In this document: piece by piece, positions 11,441-22,622 of the stretch
How the letters are laid out: the number at the start of each line of letters is the position of its first letter
Position numbering within the stretch: the first letter of the stretch is position 1
Origin: Yamagishiella unicocca
Taxonomy: Eukaryota; Chlorophyta; Chlorophyceae; Chlamydomonadales; Volvocaceae
Direction: 5' to 3'
Assembly (NCBI GenBank): GCA_003116995.1
Contig: BDSL01000138.1
Coordinates: 150,521 to 214,520 of the forward strand
DNA length: 64,000 nucleotides
Program-made: the position numbers and the translations under genes
Notes under the pieces: generated by a model
Seen by the model: only the letters and a program-made list of their open reading frames with translations
What the model was told of the DNA's origin: nothing
Databases searched by the model: none

Positions 11441-13033
11441 CACAGTAGACTGGTGATGCCGGTTTCCTCCCAGGGTATACCCCACGTTCTACCTGGGATA
11501 GAGGAAGTGGGGTCCATGCTCACCGTACGGTTGGGGTGGCGGTTGGGCGGGGGGGAGCCGCTGGCGCTGCGGGATACGACTGTTCGGGTTGGGACGGCTG
11601 TGCAATTGGTCGAGTTCGCGGACGCCCGGCGGGCCGCGCATGAGAAATTTGTGCGCGAAGCGCTTGGGGGTACCGGGCCTGTCCTGCCAGCGGCCCTGAA
11701 TGCCTTGCAGCAAGTGTTCCGGCGGCTCTGGTCTGGCATGAAGTGGGAGCCGGCCTATAAGGAGGGATGGTGGCGGTTGGCTGTAGATGGGATCCCCCTC
11801 CTCGGGAACTCTCATATGCGGACGGCAGCAGCAGCCCCTTGTGGGTGCGGTGTGCCGGCTGGAGAGTCTCCAGGGGCGGGTACCCCCCGCTTACACCACT
11901 TTTGGTTCTGCCCGGTGGCTCAAGCAGTGATTGCCCAACTCGAGACCCAGCTCGGTGCAGGGGTGACACGGGCGCAAGTTTGGTTGGTGCAAGCACCTAC
12001 CGGGGTACAGTCCTGCGTCTGGGATGTAGTAGTCCTGGCGGCTATTACTGCCATGGAGGTGGGGCGCCGGTTTATGGCCGCGGCCTTGAAAAGGGGGGGC
12101 TGGTGGTCCCCCTCTTACTCCGGGTAGTGGTCTTCTGGATCGTGCCATTCGCCGTGGGGTGGTGGAGTTTTGGGCCCTTTTGAGGGGCTTTGCTGCGCTG
12201 GGGCTTCCCAAGAAAGGCTGGGATGCAGTGGGGCCTCGGCATCCTTTCTTGCGGGTTGTCGCCAATCGCCTTATGTGCGGGGGACCGGCGGAGGTACTGG
12301 TGGATTCCTGATCGGCTCGGGTTGTCTTGGGGAGCGGGGTTTCCCGTGCTTCATACTTTCTGGCTATATAGGCGTGTTGAGCCCTGCTAGGGGTCCGTGC
12401 CTTATGGGATGAGAGGTGGCTGGTTCCGATGTTTGCATCGTTGCGGCGCTTCACTGGTTCGTCGGGTGCTGGGCTGTTAGGTTGGTTGGTGGCCGGTTCC
12501 TGATAGGGGAGTGTTGTATCACGTTCTGGACTTAACGTGATGGCGACAATGATCTGTTTCCCGCCAATTCTGCCTGTTCGACGTACACTACTGACGTACG
12601 TCTCTGAAGGCTGTAACTCTGCCGTTACAGACTGGAACTGTGAATCTGTCACAGTTGGGAATCTGTCCTGGGCTGACTGTTTCTGCATCGTTTGGAGAGC
12701 TGGGTCTAACGGTCTGTCGTTACCCACTGAGCCGGCTGTCGTACTGCTACAGCACTGTCAGTGTTCTTAAACACTTGCTGTTTCTCTAAACGGTAGTTCT
12801 GACTGCCCCCAGCAGTTGGACTTTAGCCTACAACAAGCTGGTATCGAGCCTCTAGTGCAAATTCCCCTGGGGTGCTGGCTGCTGCTCTGTATGCCTACGG
12901 CCTGTCAACTTGGTGTTCTGGTGGTTTGCCTTTGTTTCGGTGCATGTCGGTATTTGTTTCCTCCGTCTTTTTCAGTGTCAGGCGATGCGCCCGATGGTTC
13001 TACCTCTTGGTCTGGAACCCACTGTAACTGGAC
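11441..13033 (+). mobile_element. LINE fragment: C-terminal zinc-binding part of ORF2 plus 3' UTR
   Basis: An open frame at 11453-12127 encodes a piece with CGC...HHFWFCPVA, the Cys/His pattern of the zinc-binding domain that follows the reverse transcriptase in L1-type ORF2. Coding continues in other frames to about 12420, showing frameshift decay. The region 12450-13033 is the 3' UTR; parts recur at 10484-10575, 58680-58817 (inverted) and 59457-59767. The 5' end is missing. The copy abuts an oppositely oriented RT fragment at 13034. Confidence 0.8.
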
Positions 13034-14398
13034 GCAGCCAAGAAGTCCCGAAGAGCATCGCGAGCCGTCAGAACATCACCCAACGTCTTAATGGTCCAGC
13101 ACCCCACTAGTTCTGGGTGCAAGTATTCCAAGCCCGGCCTCCTGCCGACCCCCATCTGCCCAGACTGGCAGGCTGGGAGGAGCGGGTTGCCCCAAATCGG
13201 CACGTTCACACACCATGGGCCTGGCACCAGCGGCTCGCTACCGATGTCTTGTACCGGGGGCAAGGCCGCGAGCGCCGTGATCACCCGTCGGATATCAGCC
13301 GGCATCTCGTCCGCCCCCATCCACGGGCCCCTGCCTTGTGCTGTAAGCAGGTTCAGAAGTCCGAACGCCGGATGCACCCCCCTCAGGTACGTGTTAAGGC
13401 AAATGACCCATGGAGGCCGGCGCTCCCGGTGGCCCGCCATTGCCAGTACAAACCGCAGGGCCCAACCAGCCCAGCGCGCCCGTACGTGCTCCTTGAGGGC
13501 AATGGCCCCAAAGCCCCCGAGGGATGGGTGCCCGACCAGCAGCCGCTGTGGGACACCTGTTGCTCGTCGCTCCCTAGCATCTGGGGCTAAATCCCGGTCA
13601 ATGAGCTTCGCCGCCACCCGCTCTAACCCTTCCACCACGGTGTCTGGGGGTAGGCCCCCATGCTCCATGTGCCAGGTGACACGGTGCATCCCATATGCTG
13701 CGGCTGCTGTCGCCCTGCCAAACGTGGACAGGCGTAACCCCGCAATCCGCGAGAACCTACTTAATACCTTGTCCCTTTGTGACTCCCAGTCCAACATTGG
13801 GGACCCCCCTACGTCGGTAAACGGCAGATTCAGCGCCGTGGCCGAAGCTACGACCTTCAACCCTCCCATGTCATGCGGGCTAGGTCCCTCGACGCCAATT
13901 GACAATATCTCAACCTTATCCAGGTTCAGCCGTTGCCCAGAGGCTTGAGCGTATACCTCCATGGACGCCAGGAAAGCCGGCACTTCCGCTTGCCCCTCCA
14001 ACAGCACCTGAGTGTCGTCGGCAAACTGCACCGCGGTGGTTATGGGGCCCGCCCCTACTGCAAGCCGGATGCCAACCCCCCGTTGCTGTAACCAGCAAAG
14101 GAGGGCTTGGGCTACAAACAAATACAACAGAGATGCTAGCGGGCATCCTTGCCGTACCCCCGCCTCTATAGGTACCAGGCGGGACTTGTGCCCGTTGACC
14201 ACTGCCAACGACCTGGTGTCGGTCAGCAAGATCGGTGTCCAGGACATCAAACCCGCCCCCGCCCCCATCGCCTCATACAGGAAGCATCTGTCCACAGAAT
14301 CGTATGCTTTGGCAATATCCAGGAACGCCAGTACACACGACCGACCTTGTTGTGCCATGAGGTGGGGAATCTGCCGCAGGAACAGAACATTGGCTGGG
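13034..14398 (-). mobile_element. LINE reverse transcriptase fragment (5'- and 3'-truncated)
   Basis: One long minus-strand frame encodes the RT palm of an L1-type element. It contains NVLFLRQI, then LDIAKAYDSVDR (motif A Asp), then GVRQGCPLASLLY (motif B) and QFADDTQVLL (motif C, FADD in place of YADD). The catalytic Asp residues and frame are intact across about 450 codons, which argues for a recent copy. The endonuclease domain and 5' half are absent upstream of 14398. The 3' part stops at 13034 in mid-ORF where the plus-strand copy begins. The ATG at 14358 is an internal Met, not a true start. Confidence 0.9.
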
Positions 14399-14802
14399 TG
14401 TTACTGGTGTGTAAACTACCATGGTGGTGTATTCACCTTTCCAGGAGGTGTCACGCCACCTCGTGTGCTTGCCATATCATGTGGTGAACGCGCTATTTTA
14501 GGCTTTTCGAGTACTGTTTGTGAGTACCGGGGGTTCGGCTGCGCTAGGCGTGACCTGGGCGGGCTTCCCTGGAGCGTTGAGACTGGCGATAAGGCCAGCA
14601 TCAGTGCGAGACCAGTTATCTGCGTCTCGCACTGGGAAAGACTACGCCAGTGAGCCACGTCAGCTGTACAGCACCACGTTAGTTGGCGTGACAGAGGCGT
14701 CCCACCCCAGATATTTTACAGAACTACGGCCGGTGTACTGCTTATCTCGGTCGGCCAGTTTGTTCTTCTTCCTGAGTCTCTTTCAGTATCTCCAGTACGC
14801 AA
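14399..14802. other. No gene recognised
   Basis: A stretch between the LINE RT fragment and the inverted-repeat block. No open frame with splice support and no repeat shared with the rest of the window was found. Confidence 0.4.
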
Positions 14803-15345
14803 GGGTACCATCCCAATGGCGCCAGGCATGCCTGGCGCAATTACCATTTGAGTCCCCCCAGGCATGCCTAGGCATGCCTGGCCATTTGCTTTCTGCACGG
14901 GATGCCACAGCCCACTTTACGCTGTATTTCCTATTACGAAATGCGCCTACAGGCAAAGGCCATAGCCCCGCCCCTGAGAACGGGCAAATTAGGCCTGGGC
15001 CTGTATGTCCATCTCAATGGGCACAGGCATGCCTGAGCATGCCTAGGCATGTGACATCGCGCACGGGGGCTGCATGCACCTGCTACAAAGCTGCACCTGC
15101 GTCTGTGCCTACCAATGTAACCAGGGAGCCTTTGAAGGGTTTCCGAAAAGGCATGGGCACGCCTGCACGTTTTCTGGGGAGCGTGCCTGGGCCCATCCAT
15201 TTCAATGGCCACAGGTGTGCCTGGGCATGCCTACACGTGTACGACCACGCCTGGGGGCTGCACGCACCTGGTTCTGCGCCTGCCGGAGCGACCAGGGAGC
15301 CTTTGAAGGCTTCGCATGGGTGCAGAGCAGGTGGTAGCTGTGTGG
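14803..15345 (+). repeat. Left inverted-repeat arm (AGGCATGCCT subunits)
   Basis: Contains palindromic AGGCATGCCT motifs and about two subunits of a roughly 170-bp repeat ending in gcctgggggctg...gagcctttgaagg. It is the inverted partner of 18990-19856. Confidence 0.75.
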
Positions 15346-15403
15346 GAGCCAGAAAGGATCGTGTTTTGGTGCTATGCACTTCTTTGCTGTATGTCACAGG
15401 GGA

Positions 15404-15408
15404 TTACA
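15404..15408 (-). terminator. Candidate poly(A) signal TGTAA for the folded-back gene
   Basis: TTACA on the plus strand reads TGTAA on the minus strand, about 450 bp past the last recognisable exon of the minus-strand gene. TGTAA is the usual volvocine poly(A) signal. A single 5-mer is weak evidence. Confidence 0.35.
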
Positions 15409-15804
15409 GACTGAACATGTTACCAACTTGTCACCCCCTGATTTTGCCTACCACTCCGCTTGCTTAGTTAGTAACACAAGGATGTGGTGAACTTTTTCAT
15501 ATGCACTACAAAGGATTCCTCACTTAAACCAGTGGAAGCCTGCAGGCCAAGACTGCTCACTCGACCCCTTCAGGTGAAATAACAGTTACTACAACCAAGG
15601 GTTTCAATCCATGCCAGCAGTCATTGGCCAACTCATCAGGCCCACCTTCACGAACAAAACCAGCACGGCACAAATGCAGATCACTCCAACTCACAAGGCC
15701 ACCAGACACTGAGTCGTGACAAAGACAGCATGACATCATCAAACATCACCAACATTGTGTTTAAGCAAGAATGTCATGACCAGCAGCATTTAGCAGCGCA
15801 AATA

Positions 15805-16145
15805 TAACCTGATTGGAACGCCATTACTTGCAGGAACAGCTGCTCCCCCTGCTCCACGTCATTTTTGAAGCTGCCTTGAGCCGCAAGCACGACGGCTGCA
15901 ATCCTGACATGGTGCTGGGTCGGCTACGGGGGCCCGTAGCCGACCCAGCACCATGTCAGGATTGCAGCCCTCGTGCTTACGGCTCAAGGCAGCTTCGAAT
16001 AGGACCCCCCGTAGCCGACCCAGCACCATGTCAGGATTGCAGCCCTCGTGCTTGCGGCTCAAGGCAGCTTCGAATAGGACGTGAAGCAGGGGGGGCAGCT
16101 GTTCCTGCAAAAAAAGGCATTCCAATCAGGTTATATTCGCATCAA
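15805..16145. repeat. Exon-derived fold-back 1
   Basis: The left arm 15805-15930 and the right arms 15933-16006 and 16010-16145 are reverse complements around a 2-nt centre (CGGCTACGGG-gg-CCCGTAGCCG). The right side carries the arm twice in tandem. On the minus strand the arm is the exon EQLPPLLHVLFEAALSRKH...GRLR with its 3' splice site (ttttttgcag). The arms differ at a handful of bases, so the event is not brand new. Confidence 0.85.
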
Positions 16146-16803
16146 TGGCAATATCCGCTAGCGTGGTGATCAAGTGCTCGCCTAAGCTTACCTTGTTTGC
16201 GCTGCTTGATGGCAGGAAACGAACGCCCAGAGGCCACCATGATGGGGCCTTGCGGGGTCTCACCGCTGAAGCCAAGCTGCGCTGCGCCTTCGAGCTGAAC
16301 AGTTCTAGCTCGGCGATGATACCTGTGGTAGGGTTCACATCGCGAAGACAGTCTTAATCAAACCACACCCTTACACCCTTTCGGTTCACAGTAACACCGG
16401 GAACACGCCATGGCCATGGCCTTCAGTGTAAAAGGTAGCACAGTGTGGAACATTGCAGAGGTTTGGCATTTTACTCACTCTGAACTCTAGGAACCCCGCG
16501 CATGCTTGGTGACCGTGATGCATAGGGAGAGCCTGCGGCGGCCTTTTCCCTTGAAGGGCCCAGTCCATCGCCTGTGGGCAAGTGGAGGAGACGTAGGGTG
16601 CGTGATAGATGATACGTGATTCGTACAACAGGCACGAGGTAGGGTGCGTGATGCATGGCATGATATGTGATACGTACACCAGACAATAGGCAGGGTGCGT
16701 GATGCGTGATGTCAATATGTACAACAGACGCTTGAAAGCCAGCAGGCAAGACTAGCAATACATGATGATAGTGAACAAGCGTCTATGTTTAGAGCCTAGG
16801 CGC

Positions 16804-16942
16804 CCCTGACGGGGCCACCATTGCGGCATCAGATCAGCCAGGGCCGTCATCACCCTGTGAGTTGTTGACAAGGCTTGTCAACAACTCACAGGGTGATGAC
16901 GGCCCTGGCTGATCTGATGCCGCAATGGTGGCCCCGTCAGGG
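16804..16942. repeat. Perfect 69-bp palindrome (exon fold-back 2)
   Basis: 16804-16872 is the exact reverse complement of 16874-16942 with a single-base centre at 16873. The right arm encodes the end of exon 3 on the minus strand (PDGATIAASDQPG...); the left arm is its mirror image. Confidence 0.9.
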
Positions 16943-17552
16943 TGTTCACGAGGCTTGTTGGCATCTTGTGCTGTGCGGGCCCCTGAACAGCCAGGATGCG
17001 CCCGCGTGGACGCGCAAAGCACCATGTTGACGGCTGATTGAAGTGACTGTGCCTCAAGCAGCAGTGACGGCGGCAGCGGATGGGACTCATCCACCACAAT
17101 GACCTTGGTGCCATGCATGCGCTCACAGTAACACCGGGAACACGCCATGGCCATGGCCATGGCCATGGCCTTCAGTGTAAAAGGTAGCACAGTGTGGAAC
17201 ATTGCAGAGGTTTGGCATTTTACTCACTCTGAACTCTAGGAACCCCGCGCATGCTTGGTGACCGTGATGCATAGGGAGAGCCTGCGGCGGCCTTTTCCCT
17301 TGAAGGGCCCAGTCCATCGCCTGTGGGCAAGTGGAGGAGACGTAGGGTGCGTGATAGATGATACGTGATTCGTACAACAGGCACGAGGTAGGGTGCGTGA
17401 TGCATGGCATGATATGTGATACGTACACCAGACAATAGGCAGGGTGCGTGATGCGTGATGTCAATATGTACAACAGACGCTTGAAAGCCAGCAGGCAAGA
17501 CTAGCAATACATGATGATAGTGAACAAGCGTCTATGTTTAGAGCCTAGGCGC

Positions 17553-17691
17553 CCCTGACGGGGCCACCATTGCGGCATCAGATCAGCCAGGACCGTCATC
17601 ACCCTGTGAGTTGTTGACAAGGCTTGTCAACAACTCACAGGGTGATGACGGCCCTGGCTGATCTGATGCCGCAATGGTGGCCCCGTCAGGG
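17553..17691. repeat. 69-bp palindrome (exon fold-back 3)
   Basis: Second copy of the 16804-16942 palindrome, 749 bp further on. One mismatch (gga in place of ggg in the left arm) distinguishes it. Confidence 0.9.
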
Positions 17692-18989
17692 TGTTCACGA
17701 GGCTTGTTGGCATCTTGTGCTGTGCGGGCCCCTGAACAGCCAGGATGCGCCCGCGTGGACGCGCAAAGCACCATGTTGACGGCTGATTGAAGTGACTGTG
17801 CCTCAAGCAGCAGTGACGGCGGCAGCGGATGGGACTCATCCACCACAATGACCTTGGTGCCATGCATGCGCTCCTTCACTTCGTGGCTGGAGTATCCGTA
17901 CAGCGACTTAGACTGCCAGTCGTCAGCCACGTAGTGCAAGATGGACACCGCGCATCGCTCTTTCCCGGCCATCCTGCTGAGCACACCTACAGGCCCCGGT
18001 GCCGTAAGGAAACTGTGCTCGAGCCGTGCCGCACGCGCCAGCGCGTTTAAGCCGGGGATGCGACCTTTGCCGCCCGCAAGTCTCTGACCGTTTAGAGCAC
18101 GCGCCACTGGGGGAAGGGCACGCACGCGTTTGTGTGTGGGGGGGACCATGATAACATTAAGTTCACCCGCACGTATCTAACAAAATACCAAATTGGCGTT
18201 AGCATCGCACACGAAATCTTACTTTGCTCTTGCTGAGCTGCGTTCCGAGCGGCCTCCATGGCTGCAGCAAAGTCTTCCATGCAAGGATCGTCTTGTGCGC
18301 ATCCAGCCTTTGGAGTGGACGACGCCAGTCGCGTCAACCGGGCGTCTCCATTTGTTTTATGATCACGAGTTCCTGCGATACCAGTTACTGAATTGATAAC
18401 ATCGCTGCTGTCCTCGACAATTGTAAGTGAGGAAACGCATACCTCGTCGACGCGTTTGCAACTCGTCCCCATCGGCTTCTGCCGCGGACTCGTCCACCAC
18501 CTTGTCCTCGAACTCCTCGGTCTCAGACGAATTCGAATCGTCTGCGTCCGTTTGTGAGCCTTCGGACGTTTCTGACTTTGCTGCCCAAGGCTCTGCGTAG
18601 GATAGCCTTTTTATGATGCGCCCCGCTCTGGTTGTGGTTTGATCGGCCGTCAATCCCTCCATTTTTAAGATTGGGTCTGGCCAGAGCAATCCAATGGTAG
18701 ATTGAGAGCAATGAGTCGGACGCTCCTTGCCTCCCTTGTTTAGCAGGCTTCTACAACATGTCTGAATACATCCGTAAGTTAATCTCGCCACGAAAACTTG
18801 TCGACCTGAAAAAGCGTTCTGTGTTCAAACAAGGACTCTACTTAGATTTCACTTTTGACCGCCGTACTAGGACAGCCCTGCAAAATGAAAGACTTGTCGT
18901 TGCTTGCTTTTGATATATCAATGCACCCTTACATTAGGTATTATCATAACTTCCATTTCCAGCATGCATGGAGTTTGGTATGTGAGCCG

Positions 18990-19856
18990 TTGGAGCCGTT
19001 GGCGCCATTGGAATGGACATGCCCAGGCACGCTCCTCATGAAAACGCCCATACCCACTAGAGGCTCCTTTAGAGGCTCCCTGGTAGCTCCAGCAGGCACA
19101 GAACCAGGTGCATGCAGCCCCCAGGCGCGTTCGTACATGTGTAGGCATGGCCAGGCATGCCCAGGCACGCCTGGGGCCATTGGAACGGAGAGGCCCGGGC
19201 AAGCTCGCAAGAAAACGCCCATACCCACTCCAGGGTCCTTCACAGGCGCCTAGGTAGCTCGAACAGGAACAGAACCAGGTGCCTGCAGTCCCCCAGGCGC
19301 GTTCGTACACGTGTAGGCATGGCCAGGCATGCCCAGGCACGCCTGGGGCCATTGGAACGGACAGGCCCAAAACAACACCAATACATACCCCATCGAGGCT
19401 CCATGACAGCTCTGACAGATACAGAACCAGGTGCATGCAGCCCCCAGGCGCGTTCGTACATGTGTAGACATGCCCAGGCATGCCTGTGCCCATTGGGATT
19501 GACAGGCCCAGGCACGACGCGAGAAAACGCCCATACCTTGAGAAATCACTTTAGAGGCACCCTGGTATATCCGACTGGCCCAGTGCCAAGTTGATGAACC
19601 CCCCGGGCGCGATGTCATATGCCTAGGCATGCTCAGGCATGCCTGTGCCCATTGAGATGGACAGGCCCAGGCCTAACTTGCCCGTTCTGGGGGGCGCGGC
19701 TATGACCTTTGCCTGTAGGCGTATTTCGTAATAAGAAGATACAACACAAAGTGGGCTGTGGCATGCCGTGCAGAAAGCAAGTTGTCAGGCATGCCTGGGC
19801 ATGCCTGGGAGGACTCAATGCGCCAGGCATGCCTGGCGCCATTGGGATGGTACCAT
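18990..19856 (-). repeat. Right inverted-repeat arm with about 170-bp subunits
   Basis: About four tandem subunits (near 19015, 19190, 19370, 19510) share CCCCCAGGCGCGTTCGTACA, GTGTAGGCATGGCCAGGCAT and AAAACGCCCATACC. The outer 230 bp (19630-19856) match 14803-15060 in reverse orientation, including the box TTGCTTTCTGCACGG. Confidence 0.8.
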
Positions 19857-20237
19857 TCATACACTACATGTATACCTGCCTATCCAGCTACAGGAACGGC
19901 CATTTTCTTGTCATGTTAGATATTGCTGCTGATCTCAAACTTCTACTGATGATTATAAATCTTTTCGAGCCCATAGTAACAAGGTTTTGGCGAGAAATGC
20001 CGGTTAAAATTCTGGTCGGTTAGAATTCCGGCCGGTTAAAATTCCAAAGTGTGTCCAACAACAGCACATTCCGTACACATGACAATGTCACAGCCATTGT
20101 CAGGGGCGCCGCCGGGTGTCACAGCCACTCTTAGAGGCACCACCAGACGTCACAGCCATTGTCAGGCAGGGGCACCGCCAGATGCTGCTCAGTTTGCCAA
20201 CCATCTCCCTGGCGTTCCATTCCGCCGCACCCGCCAC
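19857..20237. other. 3' flank of holocytochrome c synthase gene, short repeats
   Basis: Contains three gccggttaaaattc-type units (19990-20045) and a small tandem of CACAGCCATTGTCAG blocks (20085-20185). No gene was recognised. A minus-strand TGTAA was not found. Confidence 0.45.
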
Positions 20238-22077
20238 TCAGCGCTCCATCCATCGACCGCTGACCACCCACGCGAACTGCATCCGGATGCGGTCCCATGC
20301 CGCGTCAACACTGTCCAACGCGGGCCGCACGTCCAGGAAGAACGCGGCAGGCGCCGTCTGACCGGGCTGTGGCGCGCCGTTGTAGAAGTCGATGATATAG
20401 CGCACCTGCAGCAGTCAGCGGCGGTGGGGCGGGCAGCCGAGGCAGGAGCAGCAGCGCAAGCGTCAGTGGCGAGGGTAGGGATGGACGGGGCGGGGCTGGC
20501 TCACGGACGCCGTTGGGCTGCTTGGGCAGGAGCGGTGGCGGGACAGAGGGAGGGGGGCGCAGTGGCGGGTTACGGCTGCAGCTTGGCGGGTAGGGCAATC
20601 CTCCGCGTCATGTATCAAAAATTGCCACTAGTACCAAGCGAGTGCAAGTGACACAGTCACGACACAGTCAGGACACAGTCACGACACAGTCACGACGTCC
20701 TGGCGGACACCAGCGGGTCATGAGTCCATGTTCGCCTGCACCCTGTTTTAGTTGCCGCAGTGGCGATGGTGGGCCCGCGGCGCCACCTCACCTCGCGGCC
20801 GCACCGATCCACCACCCAGTCGTGTCGATCGAAGGGCACTCCGAAGCCCTGGAGAGCGCGGCGGAGAGAGGCGAGGGTAGCTGGTGGACTGCGTCCCAGG
20901 CTCACAACATACGGCACGGCCTTTTACAACTTGACGCAACAAATTGACGCACGGCACGGCAGTGCAGGGCGAGCATGGTGTGATGCCTTCTGTATGCTTC
21001 GTGTCCGTTAGGCACTTTCGACGCTAATTGCCCTTCCCGCCGCTGCGAAATATCCAGCCCAAGGTCCAACCCAGGATCCAATCCAGGATCCAACCCAGGA
21101 TCCAACCCAAGTTCCAATTAAACGCCTGGGGAGATACCTCCGCGCCGCGCGGAAGCTGAAGGAAACTGACCATGAAGTTCAGCAGTCGCGCCTTGGGGCT
21201 GAGGTCGCTGGGCCGACCCTGGAACCGCTTGAGGCGTGGTGTAGGGCACTCCTCGCAGTGCAACCGCTCCCACGCCATCACCTCCCGCCACGCCCGCTCA
21301 TTGACTGTGTTGTGGATGGCCACGACGCTGTGCATGTCGTCCGTCTGGGGGTCCCATCCCTGGAGCCGGAAAGAAGCGGCGCAAGTGAAACACTGAGAGT
21401 GAGTTCCTGGTGTTGACGCGAATATTGGAAATCGGAAACCGATGTGGTGGCGGAAACATGTCGGGCGCGGCGCACGTTTGACAGCGTCGCTGGTGCCTGT
21501 GCTGGCGAGTGCGGGTTGCTTGAGCGGCAGCACCGGATGTACCGTTAGGAAGGAGCAGGGTGACGTTGCGGTGACAATGATTGCAGGTCAAAGGCGGCGA
21601 GTGCAGGGACGGCGCAAGCGGATGTGGGGTTTGGGTGGCGGGCGATAAGGAACTGTACGTTGCCGGCCGATGTCACCCACAAACCCAGGTTTATCCCCAC
21701 TCCCCAGTGGCAGTCGTAAGGAGTACCAAAATACACGCACCCATGGCTTGCGCCATCGCAACTTACACCCACATAACAACCCCCCTTCCCCGCACCTTGC
21801 GCTTCATGGCGTTGTAGAACATCTGCTCCGACGGGTACACCCAGTAGTCCTGCCCTGACTGCTGGTGCGGCGGCAGCTTCTCCGGTGGCGCCATGGGGAT
21901 GTTGGAGGTCTGACGCTGGACGTTAAGACCGGGAGCGGCCGGCTGGCTGGTAAGGCCGGCGGGGATGTTGTTAAGCGGATTGAGGGTGCCGCCATCGGCC
22001 GGCTGGACGGGGCAGCTGCCCGACGTGGAGGGCAACGGTGATGACGACGCTGTCGCGTAGGAGCAGGTTGAGGGCAC
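20238..22077 (-). CDS. HCCS: Holocytochrome c synthase (cytochrome c haem lyase)
   Basis: Four clear minus-strand exons: 21796-22077, 21171-21359, 20792-20848, 20238-20405, all phase 0, giving 231 residues up to the TGA at 20238. In order they show the haem-regulatory CPV motif (SGSCPVQP), NPLNNIP, WVYPSEQMFYNAMKRKGWDP, the conserved His-Asn segment AIHNTVNERAWREVMAWE, PFDRHDWVVDRCG, VRYIIDFY and FFLDVRPALDS. These are the signature blocks of the family. The enzyme attaches haem covalently to apocytochrome c in the mitochondrial intermembrane space. The first coding exon lies further upstream (about 22260-22440). An open stretch ending at a GGGTAAGC donor at about 22262 fits by phase, but it has no ATG in that frame, so the N-terminus is unresolved. 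Confidence 0.92.
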
Positions 22078-22617
22078 CTGAAAATACAGGAAGGTGCGCC
22101 GTGACCAGACCGTTGCGAGTAGGGAGGTGGTGCGCGCGGGTTGGGACAGGCGTACGGGCGACCCCTTGGGTAGCAGTACTGCCAGCGCATACGCGCTGAA
22201 GTGCCAACCTAAATATGATATTATGCATTGCAATTGATTGCTTACCCGCTCTTGCCGGCTTGGTGCGGACTGTGACGTCGAGCCATCAGCCGAAGCTCCG
22301 ACAGTGCCTGCTTCGACATCGCGATGTCTTATTGTCCATAATTATACATGCTATCGAAATTCAACATTGTAGCGAAGGGATACCTGCCGCTGTGGAAGCC
22401 GAGGCGCCGCAGTCCACGCCATTCGTTCTTGATGACAGCTTCGCAAACACCCGATTGGCCCGCTCAGCGGTGCCGTCACCTGGTGATGTTTTTACCATGC
22501 TTAACTGCCTACTATGAACCAAACTGTGCTAACTGTACACTTTCTTGGGTGACACGGCGTGCTGAAGCGTCTGAGGTCGGGAGCTCCGGTCGCGATCAGC
22601 TGTTGCTGAACGGGTAA

Positions 22618-22622
22618 TTACA
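22618..22622 (-). terminator. Candidate poly(A) signal TGTAA of the HPAT gene
   Basis: TTACA on the plus strand, about 810 bp past the HPAT stop codon and just upstream of the next minus-strand gene. This would give a long 3' UTR covering 22623-23429, a stretch with no other recognisable gene. Confidence 0.45.

Larger units (their letters stand above)
16387..17873. repeat. 0.74-kb tandem segmental duplication
   Basis: 16387-17123 and 17124-17873 are nearly identical (offset 749 downstream of a CCATGG microsatellite that has 12 extra bases in the second copy). Each copy holds one exon (AMDWALQGKRPP...), intron sequence, the 3' half of exon 3 and one palindrome. The junction at about 17123 joins the GAGCGCATG codons of exon 3 to intronic sequence. 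Confidence 0.9.
15859..18662 (-). pseudogene. Unrecognised gene with duplicated and inverted exons
   Basis: The 5' part is a clean gene model: exon 1 18443-18662 (ATG at 18662, acidic Ser/Glu/Asp-rich), exon 2 18223-18372, exon 3 from about 18109, all in matching phase. Exon 3 has LTAPGPVGVL and TKVIVVDESHPLPP. The hydrophobic-VVDE-x-H motif resembles a helicase motif II, possibly Pif1/AAA-like, but this is a weak guess. Below about 17700 the gene is rearranged. A 0.74-kb segment carrying the 3' half of exon 3 and an exon reading AMDWALQGKRPPQ is present twice. Further exons (IIAELELFSSKAQRSLAS; EQLPPLLHVLFEAALSRKH) follow at 16340-16190 and 16115-15935. Several exons end in perfect inverted copies of themselves that bring in-frame stops, so full-length product is unlikely. 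Confidence 0.55.
14803..19856. mobile_element. Candidate DNA element bounded by long inverted repeats
   Basis: The outer ends at 14803 (GGTACCATCCCAATGGCGCC) and 19856 are reverse complements, and the similarity runs inward for hundreds of bases (CAGGCATGCCTGG blocks, the GAACGGGCAA box, the GACATCGCGC box). Between the arms lies one minus-strand gene (18662 to about 15860). Long terminal inverted repeats with internal subrepeats around a single gene are typical of algal DNA transposons. I could not find a convincing target-site duplication, and the gene is not a recognised transposase. Confidence 0.5.

Noticed and set aside
11441..14398. Twin-priming inversion of one LINE copy
   Set aside because: In twin priming the inverted 5' part lies upstream of the sense 3' part; here the inverted part lies beyond the 3' end.
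17583..18149. Pif1-like or DEAD-box helicase call for the folded-back gene
   Set aside because: Only one motif (VVDE-x-H) is suggestive; no Walker A or later motifs could be found.
20305..20598. Proline/leucine-rich minus-strand frame upstream of the last HCCS exon
   Set aside because: It is intron sequence; the acceptor at 20406-20407 and the conserved VRYIIDFY start define the exon.
22200..22440. ATG frames as the first exon of holocytochrome c synthase (MSKQALSELR... and MAWTAAPRLP...)
   Set aside because: Neither joins exon 22077-21796 in the correct phase, so the N-terminus is left open.
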